Source: Musa acuminata AAA Group (taxonomy: Eukaryota > Streptophyta > Magnoliopsida > Zingiberales > Musaceae). Taken from it: 64,000 bases of DNA. The notes under the pieces were generated by a model. That model saw only the letters and a program-made list of their open reading frames with translations. It did not search any database and had not been told where the DNA came from. Shown here one piece after another: positions 24,969 to 36,617 of the stretch. Where the stretch lies: NCBI RefSeq assembly GCF_036884655.1, contig NC_088339.1:31457001-31521000 (forward strand). Direction: 5' to 3'. The translations under genes and the position numbers were made by a program. Position 1 is the stretch's first letter, and each line of letters opens with the position of its first letter.

Positions 24969-26415
24969 ATGGCGGCTCCTTCCACCACCCAAAAGCTGAC
25001 GCCTGCTGCTGATGTAGGCACCGGATCAGGGAGAAAAGTAGAGAAACAGCCGTCTGTACCCGGGAAATCGCAGCCTGCACACGGCGCAGGTGGTGGTGGA
25101 TCAGAGGAGCCACCACATGCCCTGGACGTGGCACGCTTCCGCCGACTGAACTCGCTCATCCACAGTGAGAACGTGCACGCGGACGAACTTCTGAATCTTG
25201 TGGGGCGGGATGAAAGCGTGAACCTCATGAATGACCCCCTGCTCAGCGTCGTCATCGCCTGCAAGAAGCCCAAGCTCGCCTGCCGCCTCATCGCCAAAAT
25301 ATCAGATGCCAGGCTCACGGACAGCAACTACAACGGCGACACGGCGCTGCACGTAGCTGCCGCCATGGACGACAAAGAAGTGGCCTTGAAGCTGATCGGC
25401 AGGGTGCCAGATCTCGTTCATATGCAGAACGTGAAACAGGAGGTACCGCTACATAAGGCGGCCCTGTACGGGCTGCAGGGTATGTTCAAGCTGCTGGTGA
25501 AGAAGAACAGCTCACCGGAAGCCCGGAGGGAGGACGGCGCCACCATGCTGCACTGTGCCATCATGGGCAACGCGCCGGGTAAGCGATCATCACCAGTTTC
25601 GTTGGTCTGGCGCTGGCCTTTATCTTGTTTTTATCCTATTTATTTGAAGTGTTATATGTGGATCATGCTGCTTCCGCATCTTTGGTGTGATCAAGGTGAG
25701 TGAGTCGATGCAGGGCTTGCACTGGCGATTGCAAAGGATTTTCCATTGCTGATCACATCGCGGAATACTATGGCGGTGACCCCGTTGCAGCTGATGGTGA
25801 CCGTTCCGGGGTTATTCCGAAGCCAAATGGTACTTGGCGGCTTCGAGTCCATCCTCCTTGACTGTAAGTGCTGCCCCGCCTCTTCCTTCAACGCCCCAAG
25901 CGCCCCGCCCTCCCCCCTGTTTCTCTATTGCTTTCACTACATTTCCTACCAACGACTACCTTAATTTAGCGATCGTTCGACGTCCAAATTTATGGAGCAG
26001 GGGTGTTTTGTTTCTCATTATCGGGACACATATACCCTTGATTTTTTGGATTTATTATATGGTTTTGTGTTAAACCGAATCAAATCTAATCGGTCGAGTC
26101 TGGTTTGCACTCTGTTCTTTTTTCTTTCACATGTCTCCTCCTCCTTCCCTCGATTCGCCCTTTTTGTTGTCACCCTTTCACCCTTATTCTTTCTTCTTCA
26201 AGGAGGAGGAGGAGAGGAAGCGACACAAGGTTGACCGGTTCATCGAACCGGTTCGCTCATCGAAACTGTTTTTGTGAATCATTTCAAAAAGTTTGAAACG
26301 AAATTAATTGGAATAGGAGGATAAAGTTAGAATTTACCAAAAAAAAAAACATTCCTAAATAATTTCTGAATAGAGGGGCGTGATAGAAACCAATTACTAA
26401 TAATCTTTTAGGTGA

Positions 26416-26464
<49 letters not shown>

Positions 26465-28651
26465 AATATAATAAGGTGTAACGGAATTATTGACTTAGTA
26501 ACTTCACTGAACTTGGATCGTTGATCTGAATAATTAAGTTTAAATTAATAATAATACACTCATCAAATCTCTATAAATTAATCTTAGAATTTGTCTACTT
26601 TTAATTTTCGATGTGAAGTAAAATTATAATTGTTCTCAGAAAAATATAGTTATGATGAAACTTAAACATCAAGCATTTTGATACCAGTAGTGTACATGCT
26701 CCTAAAATTTTGATTTTACATTTCAGTTATTCCTTTGGAGAAGGACTCAGACAGGACTCGTCGAAGAGATGAAGAGGAGGCAAGTGGAAGCTCCAACGAT
26801 GCCGGTGTATGTGATTCAAATCATCAACATCTTTTCCATCACAATATCAATAGTCCACTATTGTCTCTCTGATTTGTTTCTCTTTTTGGCGTCTACATAT
26901 ATATAATCTCAAGCAAGCTGAGGGCACAGAACAAGATGACCACGAATATTTCGGGAGGCAGAGAACAATTCGTTCGAGATTTCCATCTTGCTGCGGTACT
27001 CTCGTTGACAGATTAGTCATCCCAGGCACTCCTACTAGCTTCTCTGTCTACAATTTTTGTAGTCATCCATGTTCTGTTTCACTACGCTGATGTGTTCCTT
27101 TTTGTCCTTGCAGTCAAATGGGTTCATCTGTTTCTTTTCATCATTTTAAAGACTTGTGAGTAATTGTTCCCAAACAGTGCATTGATGATATTTAGAGTCA
27201 TGTCCTACTGTTTCATTACGAGTTCTAGCAAATTAGGAAAGTACTATAGAAAAGGCTTCTTGTAATTTAGTTCTCCAAAACCAAGTAGTTTACATGATGG
27301 ATAATTATAGCTTATTTGCGGAAAAACATAGATGGGATGATCATGTCGCTGACTTCTTCTGATGTTAATTTGGAGATGCAATGCGTTTAAGATTAATTTA
27401 GTTCTTCTGATGATCACGTCGGAAAAACATAAATGCAGTGTACCCTCGAACCCGACATCTGGAGAAGATTAAGAGAACCCATAGAAAAGCCTTGGAACTC
27501 ATCGAATTTTTAGCCCGCGAGCCGAGAAACATGGAGTTCTACGTGCTGGGAAGAAAACAAGGTGACGGCGGAGCTCCTGCGGCAGGCTTTCGAGAAAGTG
27601 GTGGGCGACAAGATCAACTTAATGCACCAGCTGCGTCTACCAGAAGATGGAATGAGCCACCCTTGATCTTGGGTGCACAAATGGGCATTCCCGAGTTCGT
27701 CAGTACGATCTTACGAGTGTGTCCGCAGGCAGCTACGTACCTGGACACCGGTGGCCGAAGCGTTCTCCAAGTAGCAATAAAGCATGGTAACCGAGAGATT
27801 GTGAGAACTATACGTGAGATGACTCGGGGGAATAATCCCATACTACCATCCTGGCTACTGTCCCGTGTCGACAAAGGGACCGGAAGAACCATCCTGCACC
27901 TTGCGTCGGCAAATGCCCCCAAGCATACCCAAGATGCTCTACAAATGCAAGATGAATTAAGATGGTTTGAGGTCAAGTCCCTAACTACATTAACTACAAA
28001 TAAAATCTTTACATTCTCGGAGCTGCCTACTAAATTTGATCGTTTTCTGACATTTTTATGCAGAGGGTGAGAGATATGGTTCCTAAGGAATTAGTGTACA
28101 GTCGAAACGCGCAAGAGATGACCGCAGAAGAGATGTTTTCTCTGAGTCACCAAGCTTTGCTCAAGAATTGCAAGGATCAACTAATGGAAACGGGCAGGCT
28201 GTGTTCAGGGCTGGTCGCAGCTGTAGTGTTCGCGTCGAGCTTCTCAGTCCCCGGCGATAAGGACCCAGCCACCGGCAACCCGGTTTACTTCGGTAGGGCA
28301 GCTTTTACGGTCTTCTCACACACGTACGTGTTTGGGCTTTCATGCGCCGCGACATCTCTGGTGTTGTTCTTATCCCTCGCCATGTCACCTTACAAGGAAC
28401 AGCAGTTCCGTCGTATCATCCCAATCAAATACTTCTTTGCCCGCTCGTCGTTTGGGTTGGCGATGCTGTCTTTTCTGGTGGCGTTCACCTGCAACATCTA
28501 CCTGCAGTTATATGGCTGGCAGAAGACGAAGTCGACGGACTTGATTCCATTCATATTGGAGCTCACCGCTTTCCCTGTCATCTGTTTCCTGGTGTTATTC
28601 ATTTGTGGCTCCAAGTTCGGTCTATCTTTTCTTTTTCGTTCTTGGCGTTGA
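24969..28651 (+). CDS. Gene E: hybrid ankyrin-repeat PGG-domain membrane protein, 704 aa
   Basis: Exons: 24969-25578, 25714-25863, 26727-26806, 26914-27025, 27114-27155, 27439-27971, 28064-28651 (2115 nt, closes in frame). Exon 1 is beta-type (MAAPSTTQKLTP, LDVARFRRLNSLIHSENVHADELL, DPLLSVVIACKKPKLACRL). Intron 1 and exons 2-7 are gamma-type (AKDFPLLITSRN, short exon 6 linker, PGG as SVPGDKD). The protein therefore joins the first ankyrin block of one subfamily to the second block and membrane domain of another. Intron 4 has the GC donor shared with D and F. The end of intron 5 carries roughly 45 bp not present in D or F just before the acceptor, but the AG is kept. The promoter region is also mixed. 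No stop or frameshift is seen. Confidence 0.83.
26416..26459. repeat. (TTA)n microsatellite in intron 2 of E
   Basis: About 14-15 ATT units at the position where D and F carry (TA)n. Confidence 0.9.
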
Positions 28652-30880
28652 GTCAACAAGCATGATCGTCCACATCCTTCGAATCTGCAGCTTCATGATG
28701 TACGTGGGTTATACCTATTACGGTATGCCGCCTGTTCCAGTGGTGTGTGGTGGTGGTAGTCATTGGACAGTTAATAACTTATGTGTACAAGCAGCGACAA
28801 AGGCATGTGATGTATGGACGCTATTTGATTGCAACTTTAATGTGGTTTTTTATCTTCTATCTTCGATTAGATGATGTCTGCGCAACGGTAGACAACAGAG
28901 CTGGTCACCAATAATGGTGATGGCCCTCTCTATTGTTTTTGACGAAGTCAATATGACACAACTGTCGACCGGATCTCACCCTGTATTGTAATGTATACTG
29001 TCACATGTCGAGTGACAGATTTCCCCTATCGCATGCAAATTGCAGTGAGATGTATGGACGTCCTTTCGTTTTCCCAGAGGTCGGTTAGAACATAGGCTCG
29101 AGTTTTATTGAATCTTGTGTGACAATCACATAGTCCATATCGTAAAGTTTTGGCCCACCAAAGTTTGCACAGGCAAACGAAATGATTGGCTTATAGAAGC
29201 CAATCATTCAATAAGTGAAGGACATCAATTTTGGATTAAAAAAATATCAACAAAAAAAAATCACCTTTGTAGAAAGGAAAGAACACCCTCCTTCGCATCA
29301 TCTATGGAGTCAAATAGGAAAGATTTAAGAAAAGATAGAAATGGTCCGAGTGAAGAAGACAAACTAACGAGCAGCAATGCTCGTCTATTCCAAAGACCTG
29401 CCACGAGAATAATACAGCGAGAAATAATGAAAAGAAAAGAAAAGAAAGAAGCTTATTTATGAGGTGCCAAAGGTTATGGACATCCGATTCACACTGTTGC
29501 AGATGATGGTTACCATCCTCTTCCGAAGCCAACTTGTGCTCGACTCCTTTGATTCCTTTCTATAAAGGTTATGGACATCCGATTCACTCACGTCGTTGTT
29601 GCTCGCCCTTTCCCAATTACTTTTTATATAAAATTATTATATTTTATATAACAATATAGTAATTTTTATAAAAAAAAAAATATTCTAAATTATTCAAAAT
29701 ATATTATTACACTATCATTCAAAGAATGTGTTGAATATTAATTTTTTTATAAATTTATCCAAAATTCATCATAAAACTAATCATAAAATTCTACATCTCT
29801 TATTTTCTATTTCCTATATTGACTTAGTTATACTCAAAATTAAAATAAATTAAATTCAATTACCTAACTTATTTTAATGTTAATATATTTTTTACTTTTA
29901 GATATATTTAGGTTAATTAATTATCAGAACTTTGAGAATTCCACTATAATTTGATTCTAACCAAAAAAATACTATTTTTTTATTTTATAATAAGTTTATA
30001 TAAAATTAATATATCTTACTAAATTCGAGTGTAACTTAGATTTGGCTCTACCCAACCGACTCGATCCGAAAGGATGCGCCCCAAATCAATTTAATTCAGA
30101 TCCAATCAACCAGCTAATTAGTTAGGTTTGAAATAGTCTCATTCAAAGGTATTATGAAAAATTTTAAATAAAAATCTCCTGAGCTTATATATATATATAT
30201 ATAAAGAATCCTATTAAACATGAGGTATTACAAAAAAAAATCGCTCTCCAACAACCTCCTGTCATGTCAACTCTAGTAAAATCCCTTTTAGCTTGAGAAA
30301 AGAAGTTCTTCGTCAATACTATAATTGAGACTGCAACCGATTCTTTGTTTTTTACTCATTTTCTTTTGGTTCGTTTTCATGTCAGTGTCAAAGCTATATG
30401 ATAGTTAAACAAGTGTTTGGTACTCTGTCTCCGTTCCACCATGCGCTGACGTTATCAGATTCCCTTTCGCTGATCTATATATCTTATTGTCATAAGACGT
30501 GAGACTGAAAGTGATATGTTGGAGGAAAGTATTAATTATATTTCTATTTATTATTGGTTGACCGATGGAGATGATTACTTTCCTTGAGATGTCATGTTGA
30601 GGTAATTAAATCATGCCAACGCAGATTCGAATAATAAAATTCTTTTAGCTTGTCATTAAGCAAAAGACACCCACTCGAAGATAACGTGATTTGGAGCTAC
30701 AAATGATAACATCGAGAGCAAAAGATTCAATAAAGAGATGTTGCCATAATCCCGGGTGCATAAAAAGAATCGGAGACCAACCAAAGGGTCGTCAACTCCA
30801 AAGACTTGCGATGAACATGATCTACAAAACCTTTTCTATAAGGTGCAAGTGGAGGTTTGGGTGCAAGCTTCCGGATTATT
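28652..30880. other. Gamma 3' block behind gene E
   Basis: Second copy of the block behind D, without the retrotransposon. It includes the exon 2 relic at about 29485-29555, a short internal repeat of GGTTATGGACATCCGATTCA (29472 and 29567 regions), an AT-rich centre, and then the upstream region of F. No gene seen. Confidence 0.7.
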
Positions 30881-31407
30881 GTTTCCTGTAGAGCAAGAAT
30901 CGTTGACCCTCGCATGGCCATCCACGTTTATGGCATGTAGGTGCTGTCTAGCTTTAACGTATGTGAATTATTCATTAGTAGGTTGGCCTCACTAACGTAC
31001 GATTAATTTGTTGTCGAATCTTTTGTGAGTGAGATGGAGAGTGCTTAATTTGTTGTGAAAGAAAAAACAATAATGAGAAAACTAGCAGAGAAGAAAACGC
31101 AAGATGAAAGCTCATCTGGAGAGTTCTTCATGGCAGTGCCACTTTAAGAGGGGATATGAGTTGGAAGGGGTCCAAAGGGGATCTGTACTAAACTTGGAAC
31201 TGTTTAGCTGGTTTGAGCAAAGAATCCGACGCCATTTTCCGACACTAAGCGACGCCAATCGACTGAAAAGGAGGGAGGCGTCCGACGATGGATGAGAGCC
31301 AAAAGGATCAGCTAATCTTGTTGTTAAGGCAGTCCTTTCAGGTTGCTTTAATTTTGGTGTAGGCATCTGGCGGCGAAGGCGTACGCACCATATAGCAACT
31401 GCATGCT

Positions 31408-32800
31408 ATGGGGGATCCCGCCGCTCTTGCCAATACGGATTCCATTCACGATGGCACAGAGGATACTGATCCACTGCATGTGCTCAACAGGAGACATTTT
31501 CTCACGGTGAAGTCTCATTTCCGTCAGAGGAAGCACGAGGCACTCTTGGCTCTAGCCGTGGAAGATCCTGGTCGCCCGGTGAACCTCATGAACGACACTT
31601 TGCTCCACGTCGTCATAGCTTGCAACAAGACCGACCTCGCCAAAAGTATTATCTTGCAGATGCCAGCGGAGACCCTCGCGGCCAAGAATTTGTACGGCGA
31701 CACGGCTCTTCATGTCGCTGCCGCCGTGGGTAACAGCGAGGTGGCCAGGGAGCTGTTCAGCAAGAGAGAAGATCTTATCGGAGAACAGAACTTGAAGCAG
31801 GAGACACCACTGCACAAAGCGGCGTTCTACGGGCATCATGACATGTTCTGGTGCCTGGTGGACGAGGGGAATGGCTCCCCGTACGAGCGGAGGGAGGACG
31901 GCGCCACCATGCTGCACTGTGCCATCATGGGCAACGAGCCGGGTAAGCGATCATCACCAGTTTCGTTGTCCAGCTGCCTTTATCTTGTTTTTATCCTATT
32001 TATTTGAATTGTTATATGTGGATCATACTGCTTCCGCATCATTGGCGTGATCAAGGTGAGTGAGTCGATGCAGGGCTGGCACTGGAGATTGCAGAGCATT
32101 TTCCATTGCTGATCACGTCGCGGAATACTATGGCGGTGACCCCGTTGCAGCTGATGGTGACCGTTCCGGGGTTATTCCGAAGCCAAATGGAACTTGGCGG
32201 CTTCGAGTCCATCCTCCATGACTGTAAGTGCTGCCCGCCTCTTCCTTCATCGCCCCCGGCGCCCCGCCCTCCCCCCTGCTTCTCTATTTCTTTCACTACA
32301 TTTCCTACCAACGACTACCATAATTTAGCGATCGTTCGACGTCCAAATTTATTGAGAATTTACCTAGGGGTGTTTTTTTCTCATTATCGGAACACATATA
32401 CCCTTGATTTTTTGGATTTATTGTATGGTTTTGTGTTAAACCGAATCAAATCTAACCGGTCGAGTCTGATTTGATCTCTGTTCTTTATTCTTTCACATGT
32501 CTTTCTCCTCCTTCCCTCAATTCGCCCTTTTGTTGTCAACCTTTCACCCTTAATTCTTTCTTCTTCAAGGAGGAGAGGAGGAGTAGGCGAAGGAGGAGAA
32601 GAGGAAGCGACGGAAGGTTGACCGCTTCATCGAACCGGTTCGCTCATTCAAACTGTTTTAGTAAATCATTTCAAAAAGTTTGAAACGAAATTAATTGGAA
32701 TAGGAGGATAAAGTTAGAATTTACCAAAAAAAATTCCTAAATAATTTCTGAATAGAGGGGAGTGATAGAAAACAATTACTAATAATCTTTTAGGTGAATT

Positions 32801-32841
<41 letters not shown>

Positions 32842-34955
32842 CGGAATAATTGACTTATTAACTTCAGGATCATTGATCTGAATAATTAAGTTTAAATTAA
32901 TAATAATACACTCATCAAATCTCTATAAATTAATCATAGTATTTGTCTACTTTTAATTTTCAATGTGAAGTAAAATTATAATTGTTCTCAGAAAAATATA
33001 GTTATTATGAAACTTAAACATCAAGTATTTTGATACCAACGTACATGCTCCTAAAAGTTTGATTTTACATTTCAGTAATTCCTTTGGAGAAGGACTCACA
33101 CAGGACACGTCAAAGAGATGAAGAGGAGGCACCTGGAAGCTCCAACGATGCCGGTGTATGTGATTCAAATCGTCAACATCTTTTCCATCACAATATCAAT
33201 AGTCCACTATTGTCTCTCTGATTTGTTTCTCACTTTGGCGTTTACATATATATAATCTCAAGCAAGCTGAAGCCGCAGAGCAAGATGACCACGAATATTT
33301 CGGGAGGCATAGAACAATTCGTTCAAGATTTCCATCTTGCTGCTGTACTCTCGTTGACATATTAGTCTTCCCAGGCACTCCTACTAGCTTCTCTGTCTAC
33401 AATTTTTGTAGTCATCCAACTTCTGTTTCATTACGCTGATGTATTCCTTTTTGTGCTTGCAGTCAAATGGGTTCGTCTGTTTCTTTTCTTCATTATAAGG
33501 ACTTGTGAGTAACTGTTCCCAAACAGTACATTGATGATATTAAGAGCCATGTCCTACTGTTTCATTACGAGTTCTAGCAAATTAGGAAAGTACTATAGAA
33601 AAGGCTTCTTGTAATTTAGTTCTCCAAAACAAAGTAGTTTACATGATGGATAATTATAGCTTATTTGCGGAAACACATAAATGGGATGATCATGTCGCTG
33701 ACTTCTTCTGATGTTAATTTGGAGATGCAATGCGTTATGCAGTGTACCCTCGAACCCGACATCTGGAGAAGATTAAGAGAACCCATAGAAAAGCCTTGGA
33801 ACTCATCGAATTTTTAGCCCGCGACCCGAGAAACATGGAGTTCTACGTCCTGGGAAGAATGCAAGGTGACGGCGGAGCTCCTGCGGCAGGCTTTCGAGAA
33901 AGAGGTGGACGACAAGATCAACTTAATGCACCAGCTGCGTCTACCAGAAGATGGAACGAGCCACCCTTGATCTTGGGTGCACAAATGGGCATTCCCGAGT
34001 TCGTCAGTACCATCTTACGAGTGTGTCCGGAGGCAGCTACGTACCTGGACACCCGTGGCCGAAGCGTTCTCCAAGTAGCAATAGAGCATGGTAACCGAGA
34101 GATTGTGAGAACTATACGTGAGATGACTCGGGGGAAGAATCCCATACTACCATCCTGGCTACTGTCCCGCGTCGACAAAAGGACCGGAAGAACCATCCTG
34201 CACTTTGCTTCGGCAAATGCACCTGAGCATAACCAAGATGCTCTACAGATGCAAGATGAATTAAGATGGTTTGAGGTCAAGTCCCTAACTACATCAGCTA
34301 GAAATAAAATCTTTATATTCTCGGAGTTGCCTACTGAATTTGATCGTTTTCTGACATTTGAATGCAGACGGTGAGAGATATGGTTCCTAAGGAATTAGTG
34401 TACAGTCGAAACGCGCAAGAGATGACCGCAGAAGAGATGTTTACTGAGAGTCACCAAGCTTTGCTCAAGAGTTGCAAGGTTCAACTAATGGAAACGGGCA
34501 GGTTGTGTTCGGGGCTGATCGCAGCTGTAGTGTTCGCGTCGAGCTTCTCCATCCCCGGCGATAAGGACCCAGCGACCGGCAACCCGGTTTACTTCGGTAG
34601 GGCAGCTTTTAAGGTCTTCTCACATGCGTACGTGATTGGGTTGTCATGCGCCGCCACATCTCTGGTGTTGTTCTTATCCCTCGCCATGTCACCTAACAAG
34701 GAGCAGCAGTTCCGTCGTATAATCCCAACCAAATACTTCTTTGCCCGCTCGTCGTTTGGGTTTGCGATGCTGTCTTTTCTGGTGGCGTTCACCTGCAACA
34801 TCTACCTACAGTTATATGGCTGGCAGAAGACGAAGTCGAAGGACTTGATTCCATTCGTATTGGAGCTCACCGTCTTCCCTGTCAACTGTTTCCTGGTGTT
34901 GTTCTTTCGTGGCTTCACCTTCGATATACCTTTCCTTTTTCGTTCTTGGCGTTGA
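31408..34955 (+). CDS. Gene F: ankyrin-repeat PGG-domain membrane protein (gamma), 679 aa
   Basis: Exons: 31408-31942, 32074-32223, 33076-33155, 33263-33374, 33463-33504, 33743-34275, 34368-34955 (2040 nt, closes in frame). ATG 31408 opens MGDPAALANTDSIHDG, the gamma start. Ankyrin units match D closely (DTLLHVVIACNKTDLA, DTALHVAAAVGNSEVA, ETPLHKAAFYGHHDMF). The second block is ILGAQMGIPEFV and TRGRSVLQVAIEHGN. The PGG domain in exon 7 reads SIPGDKD with four hydrophobic segments. The intron 1 donor is the normal GTAAGC, but intron 4 again starts GC. F is the last copy of the tandem unit. The most regular gamma gene. Confidence 0.85.
32805..32840. repeat. (TA)n microsatellite in intron 2 of F
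   Basis: About 17 TA units at the site that carries (TA)n in D and (TTA)n in E. Confidence 0.9.
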
Positions 34956-36617
34956 GTCAACAAGTTCATGATGATCGTCCACATCTTTGGAATCTGCAGC
35001 TTCATGATTGTACGTGGGTTATACCTATTACGGTATGCCACCTGTACTAGCGGTATGTGGTCGTAGTTGTCATTGGACAGTTAATATCTTGTGTGTACAA
35101 GCAGCAACAAAGGCATGTTATATCTGGACGCTATTTGATTGTAACTTTAATGTGGTCTTTTCTTCTATCTTAAATTAGATGTTGATATAGGCGCAACGGT
35201 AGACAACAGAGCTGATCATGCCCATCAATACTGAATAATGGCCTATTGTTTTTGGACTAATGTCTTTATGACATAGCTGTTGATGGGATCTTATCCTCTC
35301 ACCGTTGACTGTATTGTCATGTAAGATATGCATGGACGTCCTTTCGTTTTCCCAGAGATCGGCTAGAAGATGATAGGCTGAGTCTTATTGAATCTTCTGT
35401 GACAATCACGTAGTCCTTATCGTACAGTTTTGGCCCACCAAAGTTTGCACAGGCAAACGAAATGAAGGACGTCAATTTTGGATTGAAAAAAGATCATTTA
35501 GCTTTTCGAAACAGAAAAAGAATAACCTTTATAAAATGGATAGAAAACTCTCCGTGGAGGCCTTTACACCCGCTCCTTAGCAGCATGCATCCATTGACTG
35601 GAATCAATAAGAAACATTTAAGAAAAGATAGAAACAGATGTATCGTGGTCCAAAGAGTGAAGAAGACAAACTAACCACAAGCAATGCTCGTCTATTTCAA
35701 TGACCTGTCACAAGTCTAATACAGCCACAAAACATTAGAAAAAAGGAAGAAGCTTGTTTATGAGGTGCCAAAGGTTATGGACATCTATCTGATTCACGCA
35801 CGGAATGGTCACCATCGCCGAGTACCTCTTTCGAAGCCAATTGTTTGGTCGGCACCTTTGATTCCTTTCTCTGTATCTGTCCAAGTGCTGCTCGCCCTTT
35901 CTCAAGTACTTTCTAATCCTCTATCCATCTCTCCATTTTTATTTTTCTACTTTTACTGTTATAATAAGCTTTTTAAATTATTTTTATTACATTAAATTAC
36001 ATATAGGACATCCTTATATAAACATATCATTATATTATCGATAAAAATTCTAATCACTAAAAGGTTAACGGAGATAAGTGGCATTCCTTCAAATACATGG
36101 GATAGGTAGGAGACAAGTTATTCCGATAATGATTTCTTGAAATTATAGTACATAGAGGACATAATCACATCGATTTATAATCTGTATTTAACTGACTCTT
36201 TCAAACTTAGGTGACCATAAATATAAAGAGATAGTTGCTATACATATTGTCTTTCAGAGGAGCATCAATGCCTCTACAAGGTTAATATAGCTTTCCTTGT
36301 CCATTTTTTGACCCAATGCTCTCATACATCCAATCACACAGTCCTCATTTAAGCATAAATACACTTCTATATGCATGACTATCCTCAAGATTTTCATGAA
36401 GAAATGTGAAAATTATAAATACTTTGCTTTGATTCCTTTTAAATTTATATTTTATTATTGGTTTCTTTTATCATTCTTTTATATTAATTTTTTTGTCATA
36501 TATTAAATTTTGAATCATATTTAGAAAGTGAACCAAAATCACTATGGCCCTGTGATTAAAAGTGATCAATTTGAACCACCAAATAAATAATTTTGCTTTG
36601 ATAGCTGATGATAGATG
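34956..36617. other. 3' block behind F and end of the gamma array
   Basis: 34956 to about 35940 is a diverged copy of the D and E 3' blocks, with the exon 2 relic at about 35800-35870. Similarity stops near 35950, which marks the end of the tandem array. The rest, to 36617, is AT-rich with no gene seen. Confidence 0.65.
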
